The notes: generated by a model not told the origin, from the sequence alone. 64,000 nt of DNA from Anaerotruncus colihominis (GCF_010206195.1 NZ_VIQT01000006.1:62001-126000); one strand, 5' to 3'. Numbered from the stretch's first letter, positions 27,473 to 36,268 are shown. Numbers and translations are program-made.

Positions 27473-28738
27473 TCAAAGTGCAACAATTGCGTTCGAAATA
27501 ATCTGGTGATTTTTCCAAATGTTTTCAACAATCCAATTTTCATTTGTTTTATGGTAAGTAACTTCTTCATCCGGGAAAAGCGCGCCGAACGCCACCGCAT
27601 TTTCAAACGCGCGCGCATAGGTGCCGCCGCCAGTCGATACAGGCTCGTCCTCGCGGCCTGTGCAGTCCCGGTATACGCGCTGGAGCGTTGTAACAAGCGG
27701 CGAATTCTTTTCCACATAAAGCGGCGGCTGGAAATACTCGTTTTCCACCGTAAACCCAAGCGGCGCGACCTTTTCTGCGATCGCGTCGACAACCTGCTTG
27801 TCCGTAAATGTGACGGGAATGCGGATATCGCAGCGAAGGTCGGCCGAATGCGCATCCACTTTTGCAATTGACGGATTGATTGTTAGTTTACCCGACGGTT
27901 CATCCGAAAATGCGATCCCGAAGCCTTCCGCGTTTGCCATCCCACAAAGCTTGACAAACGGGTGGTCAACCCCTTTTTCATGAAGCTGGCCGCACAGCCC
28001 CAGAAGTGCGTTCACACCAAGCTCAGGCGCCATCGCATGCGCTGCTTTGCCCTGCGCCTCATACCGGACGCCGTCGACCACCGCGCTTGCAAACGCCGGC
28101 ACGACATTATATGCGTTTTCACAGGTCAGGCTGATCGGCTTGACCTGCGCGTCAAGCGCCGCCGAAATGCGCACATGGAGAATCCCTTTTTCAGCATATG
28201 TCGTAGGGTACTCCGCATCGGGGGTAAACGCGCAGGAGGGCAGCTCCTCTGTCCGACGGTAACGCTTCATACAGCTCCACTCGCCGGCCTCCTCGTCACC
28301 GCCAAGTATCAGGCGTACGCGCTTATCGAGCTTAACGCCGCTGTCCGCGACAGCCTTCATGGCATAAAGCGCGACCATAGCCGGGCCTTTGTCGTCGGAG
28401 GTACCGCGCCCATAGATGCGGCCGTCAATCACAGTGCCGTCAAACGGCGGCGCGACCCATCCCTCGGATTCTACGGGAACGGTATCAACATGCGCGATGA
28501 TGCCGACCATACGGTCGCCCTCGCCCATCTCAATCCAGCCGCAGTAACCGTCCACATTTTTTGCGCGGAATCCAAACCTGCGCCCAAGCTCCAGCATATA
28601 TTCAAGCGCGTCATAGATGCCCTGTCCAAGCGGCGCTTTTTCTGTTTCAGGCCCACAGTCAAAGCGGACGCTTTTGATGCGCAGCAGCCCTTGAAGGTCG
28701 CTGATAAATTGTTCCTTATCGATTTGGTATTGCTTCAT
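27473..28738 (-). CDS. pepV: Dipeptidase PepV (M20 metallopeptidase)
   Basis: A 421-residue zinc peptidase that cleaves dipeptides and some tripeptides in the cytoplasm. Metal and catalytic motifs: IIAHVDTVP, GRGTSDDKGP, GGDEEAGEWSC, TPDAEYP and the C-terminal YHKTNE. Length fits PepV. I use ATG 28738 (AGGGG and AAGGA just upstream); the longer frame runs back into the repeat at 28768-28925 and is not real. The OPT transporter is 257 bases downstream. Confidence 0.92.
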   Translation of the reverse strand: MKQYQIDKEQFISDLQGLLRIKSVRFDCGPETEKAPLGQGIYDALEYMLELGRRFGFRAKNVDGYCGWIEMGEGDRMVGIIAHVDTVPVESEGWVAPPFDGTVIDGRIYGRGTSDDKGPAMVALYAMKAVADSGVKLDKRVRLILGGDEEAGEWSCMKRYRRTEELPSCAFTPDAEYPTTYAEKGILHVRISAALDAQVKPISLTCENAYNVVPAFASAVVDGVRYEAQGKAAHAMAPELGVNALLGLCGQLHEKGVDHPFVKLCGMANAEGFGIAFSDEPSGKLTINPSIAKVDAHSADLRCDIRIPVTFTDKQVVDAIAEKVAPLGFTVENEYFQPPLYVEKNSPLVTTLQRVYRDCTGREDEPVSTGGGTYARAFENAVAFGALFPDEEVTYHKTNENWIVENIWKNHQIISNAIVAL

Positions 28739-28767
28739 GTCCTTAACCCCTTTTTTTATTGTCTTCA

Positions 28768-28925
28768 GGGCTCGTTTGAAAATAAAGGAATTGCCGGATT
28801 TTTCGCAAACAGCAGGCGAATACAAGGCAAAAAACGCAGGAATCCTTTCGGATTCCGAGGCTTTTCCACACAACGTCCGCCCCTGTTTGTAGAAAAAGAC
28901 GGGAATTCTAATTTTTCAAACAGCC
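28768..28925. repeat. Dispersed repeat family A, long copy (MITE-like)
   Basis: About 158 bases bounded by GGGCTCGTTTGAAAA at left and TTTTTCAAACAGCC at right in inverted orientation. An inner hairpin (GGAATCCTTTCGGATTCC) sits near the middle. The right arm (CTGTTTGAAAAATT, then AATTCCCGTCTTTTTCT on the minus strand) matches the copies at 3597 and 16349. No transposase; looks like a miniature inverted-repeat element. Confidence 0.65.
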
Positions 28926-29061
28926 ACCAGCCTGAAAGCCGCCATTGGGCTGGCTTTTCCCGGCACACAATCCTAATTTATTATTTATTATATTACCAAA
29001 TTTTCGCGCTGTAAACCAATTGTATCGTTTTGGCACAGAAAAAACAGCCGTTGGTATGGGC

Positions 29062-29090
29062 TTGACAAGAACCGTGCTCCATGATATCCT
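29062..29090 (+). promoter_or_regulatory. Promoter of the DNA-repair radical-SAM pair
   Basis: TTGACA (29062-29067), 17-base spacer, TATCCT (29085-29090). Confidence 0.75.
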
Positions 29091-29096
29091 AAAAAA

Positions 29097-29108
29097 GAAC
29101 ATACGTTC
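29097..29108. promoter_or_regulatory. LexA (SOS) box
   Basis: GAACATACGTTC: a perfect match to the Gram-positive LexA pattern GAAC-RNRY-GTTC. It lies at the expected transcription start, 20 bases before the GTG start region, so LexA bound here would block the promoter. Confidence 0.82.
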
Positions 29109-29127
29109 TATAAAGGGAGGCATACAT

Positions 29128-30438
29128 GTGGACCTGATGGAGAAGCTGGAGATCCTGTCGGACGCGGCCAAATACGACGCGGCCTGCACATCGTCCGGCG
29201 TATCGCGCACCGCGCCGCGCGGCGGTATTGGAAGCTGTACCGCGGCCGGACTCTGCCACAGCTTTGCGGCGGATGGACGCTGTATTTCACTGCTGAAGGT
29301 TCTCATGACAAACGCATGTATTTATGACTGCAAATACTGTGTGAACCGGCGCAGCAATGATACACGCAGGGCCGCTTTTTCCCCGCGTGAGCTTGCACAT
29401 CTGACGATCCAGTTCTACCGCCGCAACTATATTGAAGGGCTGTTCCTTTCGTCCGGTATCCTCAAAAATCCCGACTATACCTGTGAACGGCTGATTGAAA
29501 CGCTCTCGCTGCTGCGCGGCGAATACCGGTTCGGCGGCTATATACATGTCAAGGCGATTCCCGGCGCCGACGATGCGCTCATCCGCAGGCTCGGCCTGCT
29601 CGCCGATCGCATGAGCGTCAATATTGAACTTCCAAGCCATCAAAGCCTGGAAAAGCTTGCGCCGGACAAAACAAAAAATTCCATTCTCAGGCCCATGGGC
29701 TTTATCCGCAGCGCAATCGTGGAAAGCTCGGCCGAGCTTGTCCGTTACCACAGCGCGCCGCGTTTCGCACCAGCCGGACAAAGCACCCAGATGATCATCG
29801 GCGCGACGCCGGACACGGATTTTCAGATTTTGCGGCTGACACAGAGCCTCTACCGAAAATATGCGCTCAAGCGTGTTTTTTTCTCCGCCTATATGCCGGT
29901 GCAGTCCGATTCGCTGCTGCCTTCCATTGATACCAAGCCGCCTTTGCTGCGCGAGCACCGGCTTTACCAGGCCGACTGGCTCCTGCGTTTTTATGGTTTT
30001 GAAGCGTCGGAACTGCTTGATGAAACGCATCAAAGCTTCAACCCGCTGATCGATCCCAAATGCAATTGGGCGCTGAACCATATGGAGCAGTTCCCTGTTG
30101 AGGTCAATACCGCGCCGTATGAGCTGTTGCTGCGCGTGCCGGGCGTCGGCGTCAAAAGCGCACAGCGCATCGTCGCGGCGCGGCGCCGCACAAGTCTCGA
30201 TTTCGACGGCCTGCGCCGCATCGGCGTCGTTCTCAAGCGTGCGCAATACTTTCTTTTATGCAGAGGGCGCGCGGCCGCCGGCGTCAAAATTACACCAGAC
30301 AGCGCGCTGCGCGCGCTGATCTCTGAGCGCGATTATGAACTGGCGGCCCTTCCCGGCGATGCGCCGGAGCAGCTTTCCCTGTTCGACCGCGTTCCCAGCC
30401 GAACGGAGGTGGTCCAATGCCTGACCGGTCAACTGTAA
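29128..30438 (+). CDS. Putative DNA modification/repair radical-SAM protein (SplB-related, TIGR03916 type)
   Basis: A 436-residue iron-sulfur enzyme: radical-SAM cluster CIYDCKYC (Cys64, 68, 71), barrel strands (GLFLSSGILKNPDYT; YIHVKAIPGAD; MSVNIELPSHQSL) and a C-terminal helix-hairpin-helix DNA-binding motif (LLRVPGVGVKSAQRIVAAR). Related proteins are predicted to repair or modify DNA together with the DUF4130 protein encoded next. GTG 29128 lies 7 bases after GGGAGG; an ATG three codons on is the alternative. A LexA box in the promoter puts it under SOS control. The damaged base it acts on is not known. Confidence 0.88.
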   Translation: MDLMEKLEILSDAAKYDAACTSSGVSRTAPRGGIGSCTAAGLCHSFAADGRCISLLKVLMTNACIYDCKYCVNRRSNDTRRAAFSPRELAHLTIQFYRRNYIEGLFLSSGILKNPDYTCERLIETLSLLRGEYRFGGYIHVKAIPGADDALIRRLGLLADRMSVNIELPSHQSLEKLAPDKTKNSILRPMGFIRSAIVESSAELVRYHSAPRFAPAGQSTQMIIGATPDTDFQILRLTQSLYRKYALKRVFFSAYMPVQSDSLLPSIDTKPPLLREHRLYQADWLLRFYGFEASELLDETHQSFNPLIDPKCNWALNHMEQFPVEVNTAPYELLLRVPGVGVKSAQRIVAARRRTSLDFDGLRRIGVVLKRAQYFLLCRGRAAAGVKITPDSALRALISERDYELAALPGDAPEQLSLFDRVPSRTEVVQCLTGQL

Positions 30439-31262
30439 AAAACGGCAGTTCGCGTCCGCCGTTTGTCCAGGGTCCCGCATACCGCAGCGACGGCAGCTTT
30501 GAGGGGCTGCTCTGCTGCGTCTTTGAAAGCTACACGCGCCGCGAGCTGCCCGCCGAACTTTTGGAACCGGACGCCGCGACGCTCTTTCCGACACGTGATA
30601 TCACAACTGACCTGGCACACGCCGACCGTGTCTGGCGTTCGCTCATACGTATGGGCGGCGAGGTATGCGACTGGGTGCGCGACGGCTGGAACTCCTGTGC
30701 CGCCAAACGCGAACGCGTCATATTTGATTTTATTCGCGCGGCATACCGATATGGCGCCGCTGTCACGGACCTGCTGTCGGAGAGCAGCACGGCGGCGCTC
30801 TTTCGCCTTGTGCGTGCGCAGCGCAACGAAGCGCATCTGCTGATCGAATTTGCGCGTTTTTCAGATTTTGGCGGCGCGCTTGTCTGCGTGATCGATCCAA
30901 AGTCAATCGTACTCGCCGAGATGGGGGCGCATTTTTCCGCGCGTTTTCCTGAGGAAACCTTTATGATCTTTGACCGCACACATGGGCTTGCACTTTTTTA
31001 TCGCCCATATGTGTCGGTCATCCGTCCGGTTGACGATCTGACCTTACCTCCTGCCGATGACGCCGAGCGCTGTTTCCGCGATCTGTGGCGGCATTACTAC
31101 CGATCCATTGCTATTGAAGGCCGGTATAATCCGAAGTGCCGTATGACGCATATGGCCAAGCGTTTCTGGAAAAACATGCCCGAGCTTGACTATGAAACAG
31201 GCGTCCTGCGCGCAGAGGAAGCGGCCGCGCTGAAGGGGCCGCCTAGTCCGGCACTTTCTTGA
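30417..31262 (+). CDS. DUF4130 / TIGR03915 putative DNA-repair partner
   Basis: A 281-residue protein with the DUF4130 pattern: SFEGLLCCVFESYTRRELP at the N-terminus and HYYRSIAIEGRYNPKCRMTHMAKRFWKNMPEL at the C-terminus. The family pairs with TIGR03916 radical-SAM proteins. Its start overlaps the preceding gene by 22 bases (GGAGG before ATG 30417), so the two are translationally coupled and share the SOS promoter. The activity is unknown; some fused relatives carry uracil-DNA-glycosylase domains, which hints at base excision. Confidence 0.86.
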   Translation: MPDRSTVKNGSSRPPFVQGPAYRSDGSFEGLLCCVFESYTRRELPAELLEPDAATLFPTRDITTDLAHADRVWRSLIRMGGEVCDWVRDGWNSCAAKRERVIFDFIRAAYRYGAAVTDLLSESSTAALFRLVRAQRNEAHLLIEFARFSDFGGALVCVIDPKSIVLAEMGAHFSARFPEETFMIFDRTHGLALFYRPYVSVIRPVDDLTLPPADDAERCFRDLWRHYYRSIAIEGRYNPKCRMTHMAKRFWKNMPELDYETGVLRAEEAAALKGPPSPALS

Positions 31263-31380
31263 AAATCCACACACAGCAATATAAATAAATCCTGCTGTCT
31301 GCAAAGGACAACGGGATTTTATTTTATAATACAATACGTATAAATACCACTCATTTTGACTTCTCTTATGGAAACATTGT

Positions 31381-32268
31381 TTATAATCGTTTTTGCAAAA
31401 TAATTCTGGCTGAAGTAATGCTGATCTCATCCAAGGTATATATATCGCTAAACTTTTTAGAAAGTGGAAAATCTTTTAGCATTTGTTCCCAGTCATTTGG
31501 ACGATATACAGTTTCTTCCATAACTTTAAATCCTGTTTCCTGAAATATTTTCACAAAATCTTTGTGTCGGAGGCGATTGACATAATGTAAACAAGGATTA
31601 TATTTTTTCCATTTTTTATCATCATATCGTAAAAAATTATAAGGAGTGATCTTTTTATCGATACTGCAGTAATGATCAGCATAGTTAATATAAAAAGATA
31701 TAAGGCCATCGTCTTTTAATACACGATGGCATTCATACATAATCGGCGCCAATAACGCTGGTTCAATATGCTCAAATACTTCCTGAGAATAAATGAAGTC
31801 AACCGATTGATCGTCCATCCCTGTCTGAGCAGAATCACCAGGTATCAAAAGATCAATTCGGAATTCATCTTCCAGCATACCTTTCATTTTGTTTTCTTTA
31901 ATATCTATAGTTGATACTGAGATTTTACCATCTTCCCGCAGATAGCGAACAATTGTATTGACTAACTCAGATCGAATATGGTCATTTACATCCAATGCCT
32001 TGATCCGCTTATATCCTAATGTGCTGAAAACCAACGCCATTGCCAAATACCATCCACATCCAATTTCATAAACGATCGCATTATCTACTGATTTATGAGC
32101 AACAAAGCTTTTATGATGTTCCATGGCTTGGACAAATTTGGAATGATACATCTTCCTTGAAGGAGGAAGGTTTCTCGAAATATATTTTTGTGCAACATAG
32201 TTCATCTGTTCGCTATTGGGCAACATACCAAAGATCGTTTGCATTATGCATTTAATTCGGAAGTTCAT
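31381..32268 (-). CDS. SAM-dependent methyltransferase, AT-rich
   Basis: A 295-residue class I methyltransferase. Motif I is YEIGCGWYLAMAL; motif IV region DFIYSQEVFEHIEPALL and HRVLKDDGLISFYINYADHYC are typical of the Methyltransf_11 group. Sugar or polysaccharide-linked substrates are common for such proteins. The gene is clearly more AT-rich than both neighbours and has no operon partner, so recent transfer is likely. Confidence 0.78.
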   Translation of the reverse strand: MNFRIKCIMQTIFGMLPNSEQMNYVAQKYISRNLPPSRKMYHSKFVQAMEHHKSFVAHKSVDNAIVYEIGCGWYLAMALVFSTLGYKRIKALDVNDHIRSELVNTIVRYLREDGKISVSTIDIKENKMKGMLEDEFRIDLLIPGDSAQTGMDDQSVDFIYSQEVFEHIEPALLAPIMYECHRVLKDDGLISFYINYADHYCSIDKKITPYNFLRYDDKKWKKYNPCLHYVNRLRHKDFVKIFQETGFKVMEETVYRPNDWEQMLKDFPLSKKFSDIYTLDEISITSARIILQKRL

Positions 32269-32329
32269 TAGGACACCGCCTTAATAAAGTAATCAATATA
32301 AACAAATGTTCAATCAGTAAGCTTCACAT

Positions 32330-32785
32330 CTACCTTACGTCGCCTCTGCGCAGGCGGCCGACGACATTGAGCAGGCGCACACCACCGGAAACAAGCAGGA
32401 TGCCGATTGAAAGCGCGCCCGCAATCCCAAAGGTATGGATACCTGTGTCCATAAAATTCATCATATCGCCGTTGATGCAGTATTCCATCGTATAATAGAT
32501 GCCGCCGCCTGGAACAAGCGGGATCAGCCCCACCACCAGATAAACGGTCGCGGGGGCCTTATAAAGGCGCGCCATAATTTCCGAATAGACAGCAACCACT
32601 ATGATGGCCAAAAATGACTGGATAATATCGTTTTTCATACCGCCGCAGAGCAGATAGACGCACCAGCCCAGCGCGCCGCCCGCCGACGAAAGCAGCAGCA
32701 TTTGCTTGCGCGGACGGATATTAAACGACAGACAATAGCCGATGCATCCTATAAACGAATACAGGCACGGAAACAGGATATCCAT
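32330..32785 (-). CDS. ThrE-type exporter, small subunit (DUF3815/ThrE_2)
   Basis: A 151-residue membrane protein with five hydrophobic segments (FIGCIGYCLSFNI; LVVGLIPLVPGGGIYYTME). It matches the C-terminal membrane half of the threonine/serine exporter ThrE, which in Firmicutes is encoded as a separate gene. ATG 32785 with GAGGAGG 7 bases upstream. It follows the larger subunit by 12 bases. Confidence 0.87.
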   Translation of the reverse strand: MDILFPCLYSFIGCIGYCLSFNIRPRKQMLLLSSAGGALGWCVYLLCGGMKNDIIQSFLAIIVVAVYSEIMARLYKAPATVYLVVGLIPLVPGGGIYYTMEYCINGDMMNFMDTGIHTFGIAGALSIGILLVSGGVRLLNVVGRLRRGDVR

Positions 32786-32797
32786 CAAGCATCCTCC

Positions 32798-33640
32798 TCA
32801 AAGCAAACGTGTCAGCATCAGTGCTGCGCCTGCGCCGAGCGCAATCGCAGTCGCTACAAGCAGCGCCTCCGTCATGCGCGTCTGACCGGCAAGATAATCG
32901 CCCGCCATAATGTCGCGCATCGCATTGGTCAGCGCAACGCCCGGAACAAGGTTCATCAATGTGCCAATCACGATTTTATCAATATTGTGCGCCAGCCCCG
33001 CCGATACCGCGCCCACAGCCAACAGCATAATGACGCCGCCCGCCACGATGTTGACAAACACAGCATTTGCTTCCAACCGCTGCATGACAAGACAGATAAA
33101 AAACGCCGCTACACCGGTCACAGCCGCACACAACGCGTCCGGCAGCCCGCCGCCAAAAAACAACGTGAATGCAAACGCGATCAGGATGAAACCTGCTATG
33201 CGGCGGCGCGGCGTAGCCACATCCTGATTTCGAATCTCCTCAAGCGCGCCGCGTGCCTGTTCAATATCCAATTCCCCACGGCAAATACGCCGGCACAGGT
33301 CGTTGAGCCGCTCCACGCGATCCAAATTCGTCCCGCGCGCATAGATACGCCTCGTCTTTGTTTCACTTCCGCCGCCTGTGCGCGCGATGGAAACAATGAC
33401 GCATGTCGGTACGGCAAATACACTCGCCTCCATATCGCCAAACGCGCGCACAATTCGGGAAACCGATTCCTCCACACGGTACGTTTCTGCGCCGCTTTCA
33501 AGCAGCTCACAGCCGATATCACAGACAATGTCCAAAAGAGCATCGCAATCCAACAAAAACACCCCATCCCAAACACCGGCTCGATGCTCATCTCCAGCCG
33601 CAATTTCATCAAAAATACAATCCATCACAAACCGCTCCAT
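32798..33640 (-). CDS. ThrE-type exporter, large subunit (DUF1212)
   Basis: A 280-residue protein: soluble N-terminal region with the conserved GAETYRVEESVSRI and VPTCVIVSI, then five hydrophobic segments with GTLMNLVPGVALTNAMRDIMAGDYLAG. With the next gene it forms a split ThrE amino-acid exporter for threonine/serine or related metabolites. The ribosome site before ATG 33640 is weak; no better start is seen. Confidence 0.87.
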   Translation of the reverse strand: MERFVMDCIFDEIAAGDEHRAGVWDGVFLLDCDALLDIVCDIGCELLESGAETYRVEESVSRIVRAFGDMEASVFAVPTCVIVSIARTGGGSETKTRRIYARGTNLDRVERLNDLCRRICRGELDIEQARGALEEIRNQDVATPRRRIAGFILIAFAFTLFFGGGLPDALCAAVTGVAAFFICLVMQRLEANAVFVNIVAGGVIMLLAVGAVSAGLAHNIDKIVIGTLMNLVPGVALTNAMRDIMAGDYLAGQTRMTEALLVATAIALGAGAALMLTRLL

Positions 33641-33732
33641 CTAGGCGGGCCGATTCCCTTCTGACCGGCATGGTGTAATTGCCCATCAAAAGGCGGTTGC
33701 CGCGCAAGCGGCGAACCGTTGGGCATGGCCCG

Positions 33733-33984
33733 GTATAATAACCGCTTTGCGGTTATTATACCATGTCCGCGAAGCGGCATGGTATAATGGGCCATTGGGG
33801 CGGCAGCGGGCTGCGCCCGCGTATCGCCCTGGCCATAAGGCGTATAATAACCGCCCTGCGGTTATTATACCATGCCCGCGAAGCGGCATGGTATAATTGG
33901 CCATCGGGGCGGCAGCGGGCTGCGCCCGCGTATCGCCCTGGCCATAACCCGGTATAATAACCGCTCTGCGGTTATTATACCATG
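33733..33984. repeat. Tandem array of a 110-bp palindromic unit (repeat family C)
   Basis: Units begin at 33733, 33842 and 33952 (periods 109 and 110); about 2.3 copies. Each unit holds GTATAATAACCGC...GCGGTTATTATAC, CCGCGAAGCGG with flanking TGCC/GGCA, and GCAGCGGGCTGCGCCCGC. The sequence just upstream (33672-33732) matches the inverted copy at 56402-56500. No reading frame is conserved between units. Confidence 0.85.
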
Positions 33985-33998
33985 CCCTGAATCAAAAC

Positions 33999-34031
33999 AA
34001 AAGCGGTGCGGTCAAAGACCGCACCGCTTTT
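33999..34031 (-). terminator. Terminator of the leftward aldolase operon
   Basis: 15-bp perfect stem (33999-34013 with 34017-34031), 3-base loop, ending in TTTTG on the minus strand. Confidence 0.88.
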
Positions 34032-34050
34032 CAATTGCGTTATGGATAAA

Positions 34051-34944
34051 TCAATATTTTTCCGTGATCGCTTCGAGATCGCGTTTGAGTTCCTCAATCT
34101 CGGCGGGCGTAAGGTCAAGCTGCGGCGCCTTCATGTGGCCGGATTTCAAGCCACGCATTTTGAGCGCCTCTTTGAAATAGGCCATATTGCTGCCGCCGCG
34201 CAGCGCGCTGCAATACTTGATACAGACATGCTGAAGCTCGTTGGCGCGCTTATAATCGCCGTCACAGTACGCTTTATAGACGGCGACAAACGGCTCGGGA
34301 TACACGCCCGAAATCCCGGATACTGTGCCGTCGCACCCCATCATCAGCGCCGGGAAAAACATCTTGTCCTGACCCTGCATAACGGAAAAATCTCCGCCGT
34401 TGATTTCGAGATATTCATATGTACGGATAAAGTCGGGATAGCTGTATTTAATGCCGATTACATTCTTGCAGCGGTTGGCAACATTCTGCGCCACGCATGT
34501 TTTGATATCATTGGCCGCGCACTGCGGAATATTGTAAAGATAAACGGGATAATCCTCTGGAACGCTCCCTGCGACAGCGACATAAAATTCCTCAATTTCA
34601 CGGTCGTTGGCCCCAAAGAACTGTGGGGAAACAACGCCGATTCCATCCGCACCAATTTCATATGCATGTCTGGCCAGTTCGACAGCGTCCTCCTGACGCA
34701 TCGCTCCAACATGGATGAACACGGTACAGCGTCCCGCTGCCTGCCCGACAACCGTCTTGGCCACAAGCTTGCGCTCCTCAACTGTCATGCGGAGCATTTC
34801 GCCTGTCGTCCCCAACGGATACAGGCAGTTTACTCCCTTTTCAATCAAGAAATCGGTCAACTCACGTATTGCATCCACGTCCGGCGTACCGTCCGCAGTA
34901 AACAGCGTGGTCATAGCCGTGGTAACACCAAACAACTTTTTCAT
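34051..34944 (-). CDS. Dihydrodipicolinate synthase / N-acetylneuraminate lyase family aldolase
   Basis: A 297-residue class I aldolase. Active site residues are in place: Schiff-base Lys166 (IGIKYSYPD), Tyr137 (YLYNIPQ) and the GTTGE phosphate/carboxylate loop at 45-49. The family adds or removes pyruvate from aldehydes. Genome context (Tct importer for carboxylates, YhcH, GntR) favours a catabolic sugar-acid or sialate-like aldolase over lysine synthesis. It is the last gene of the operon, 86 bases after yhcH with two hairpins in the gap. Confidence 0.88.
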   Translation of the reverse strand: MKKLFGVTTAMTTLFTADGTPDVDAIRELTDFLIEKGVNCLYPLGTTGEMLRMTVEERKLVAKTVVGQAAGRCTVFIHVGAMRQEDAVELARHAYEIGADGIGVVSPQFFGANDREIEEFYVAVAGSVPEDYPVYLYNIPQCAANDIKTCVAQNVANRCKNVIGIKYSYPDFIRTYEYLEINGGDFSVMQGQDKMFFPALMMGCDGTVSGISGVYPEPFVAVYKAYCDGDYKRANELQHVCIKYCSALRGGSNMAYFKEALKMRGLKSGHMKAPQLDLTPAEIEELKRDLEAITEKY

Positions 34945-34974
34945 AATAGCTGATTGCCTCCAAATCTGTTTTTG

Positions 34975-35026
34975 CCCCTTTGGCCTGCTGCCGGCGGGCC
35001 AAAGGGGCGGCGGAATATTCCGCCGC
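34975..35026 (-). other. Two adjacent hairpins between yhcH and the aldolase gene
   Basis: CCCCTTTGGCC pairs with 34997-35007, and GCGGCGGAAT directly abuts its complement at 35017-35026. No T-run on either side. They may adjust the amount of aldolase mRNA relative to the upstream genes. Confidence 0.55.
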
Positions 35027-35030
35027 TTTG

Positions 35031-35474
35031 TTAAACTTTGAATTTGAATACAAGCTTACGGTAGGTCACGGGGCGTTCGCCGCCCATATGGCAGCCGGGT
35101 TTATGCGCATCGTGCGGAAAAACCGCATAGAACATGCCCGGCATAAGATCGAACGCGACGCCGGAACCATGGAAAAAAGCGATATCCTTGTCCGCGTCGT
35201 ATGCAACAGCCTCCGGCAGCGCGGCGCGGTCAGCCCATTCCACACGCTCGCCACCCCTGCAAAGCAGCTGCAAATCGGCGTAAGCGTCGTGTGCTTCAAA
35301 CTGCGCCTGTTCGGGCGGACGCGTCGTACCCTCCTGGACTAATACGAAGCCTCCATCGAAATCATACCGTCCTTCTTTCAATTGGTCCGCCTTATCAAGA
35401 AAAGCCAATATCCCATCGACACACGGAATCTTCCCGCGGTATTGCTCCAGATATGCGATCGAATCAAAGATCAC
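35031..35474 (-). CDS. YhcH/YjgK/YiaL family protein
   Basis: A 147-residue cupin-fold protein of the YhcH (DUF386) family (MIFDSIAYLEQYR start; FEAHDAYADLQLLCRGGERVEW; FAVFPHDAHKPGC). E. coli YhcH (NanQ) handles sialic-acid anomers, and YiaL/YjgK sit in sugar-acid operons; the His and Glu metal ligands (EAHDAY..., HDAHKP) are present. GTG start overlaps the GntR stop (GTGA), so translation is coupled. Anomer or isomer handling of the imported sugar acid is the likely role. Confidence 0.87.
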   Translation of the reverse strand: MIFDSIAYLEQYRGKIPCVDGILAFLDKADQLKEGRYDFDGGFVLVQEGTTRPPEQAQFEAHDAYADLQLLCRGGERVEWADRAALPEAVAYDADKDIAFFHGSGVAFDLMPGMFYAVFPHDAHKPGCHMGGERPVTYRKLVFKFKV

Positions 35475-36199
35475 TGCATCCTCATCCTTTCCCGTTCCCG
35501 GATATTATCCAGAGAATGGCTGATATGGTCCATTGCGGCGGCATGCGCCTTATGCGGATCATGCTCGCTGAGCGCCTGTATGATGTTGTTATGACGCATA
35601 AACGCGTCACGGTTCTCGTCATTGATATTGTAGCCTGCGGCGATTCCCCGCCGGAGCGGATGCGCCATAACCTCCACAAACATCTCCAGCAGCGGATTTC
35701 CTGACAGCCGGGCGATTTCCGTATGAAAGTCCACATCGATACCCATGCTTTTTTCCTGATCGCCCGCAGCCTCACGAAGCTGACGGTTCATCAGCTCCAG
35801 GCGCGCGACCTGCTGCTGTGTGCATTTTACGGCTGCAAGTGAGCATGCGGCGCTCTCCAAAATGCCGCGCATCTGAAAAACCTGCTCATAATCAATGTTG
35901 TCCATCAGAATAATCCGGTTGACAACATTCACAAGATCGCTTGATTCCGGCTTTGTAATGTATGAACCGCCGCCCATGCGCGAATCGATCAGCCCGCGCT
36001 CCTTGAGCAGCTTTAACGATTCACGCATCACATTGCGGCTGACGCCAAAGCTTTCCGCGAGCGCCTGCTCAGACGGCAGACGCTCGCCTACCTGCGTGTT
36101 ACCGCTGAGAATACTATCCTCCAGTTTCTCCGCAACTGTTTCATACAAATTTTCGCGTTTCACTTCATAATCGATGTTTTGCAGCGTCCTCACCACCAT
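35471..36199 (-). CDS. GntR-family regulator, FCD type, of the Tct/aldolase operon
   Basis: 242 residues: winged helix (LPSEQALAESFGVSRNVMRESLKLLKERGLI) and FCD ligand domain with the metal-binding Asp/His pattern (DVDFHTEIARLSGN; RHNNIIQAL; AAAMDHISHS). FCD members bind organic acids such as sugar acids. It lies in the operon it probably controls, 69 bases after tctA. A palindrome at 39496-39508, just downstream of the operon promoter, has the CCTGTA-N-TACAGG form typical of FCD regulators. Confidence 0.88.
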   Translation of the reverse strand: MVVRTLQNIDYEVKRENLYETVAEKLEDSILSGNTQVGERLPSEQALAESFGVSRNVMRESLKLLKERGLIDSRMGGGSYITKPESSDLVNVVNRIILMDNIDYEQVFQMRGILESAACSLAAVKCTQQQVARLELMNRQLREAAGDQEKSMGIDVDFHTEIARLSGNPLLEMFVEVMAHPLRRGIAAGYNINDENRDAFMRHNNIIQALSEHDPHKAHAAAMDHISHSLDNIRERERMRMQ

Positions 36200-36268
36200 C
36201 GTCCTCCCCTATTAAGACGTTTCAACGCTTATTCATACATCCATTTTAAATGAAACCATCATCCAGCG

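Noticed and set aside
28739..28873. 45-codon N-terminal extension of PepV
   Set aside because: It runs into the family A repeat and lacks a ribosome site, while ATG 28738 has one.
33733..33984. Tandem repeat considered as a CRISPR array
   Set aside because: The 110-bp units are repeated whole with no unique spacers of 30-40 bases, and no cas genes are present.
34051..34944. Gene considered as biosynthetic dapA
   Set aside because: Fold and active site alone cannot decide, but the operon with Tct transporter, YhcH and GntR favours a catabolic aldolase, so the symbol was withheld.
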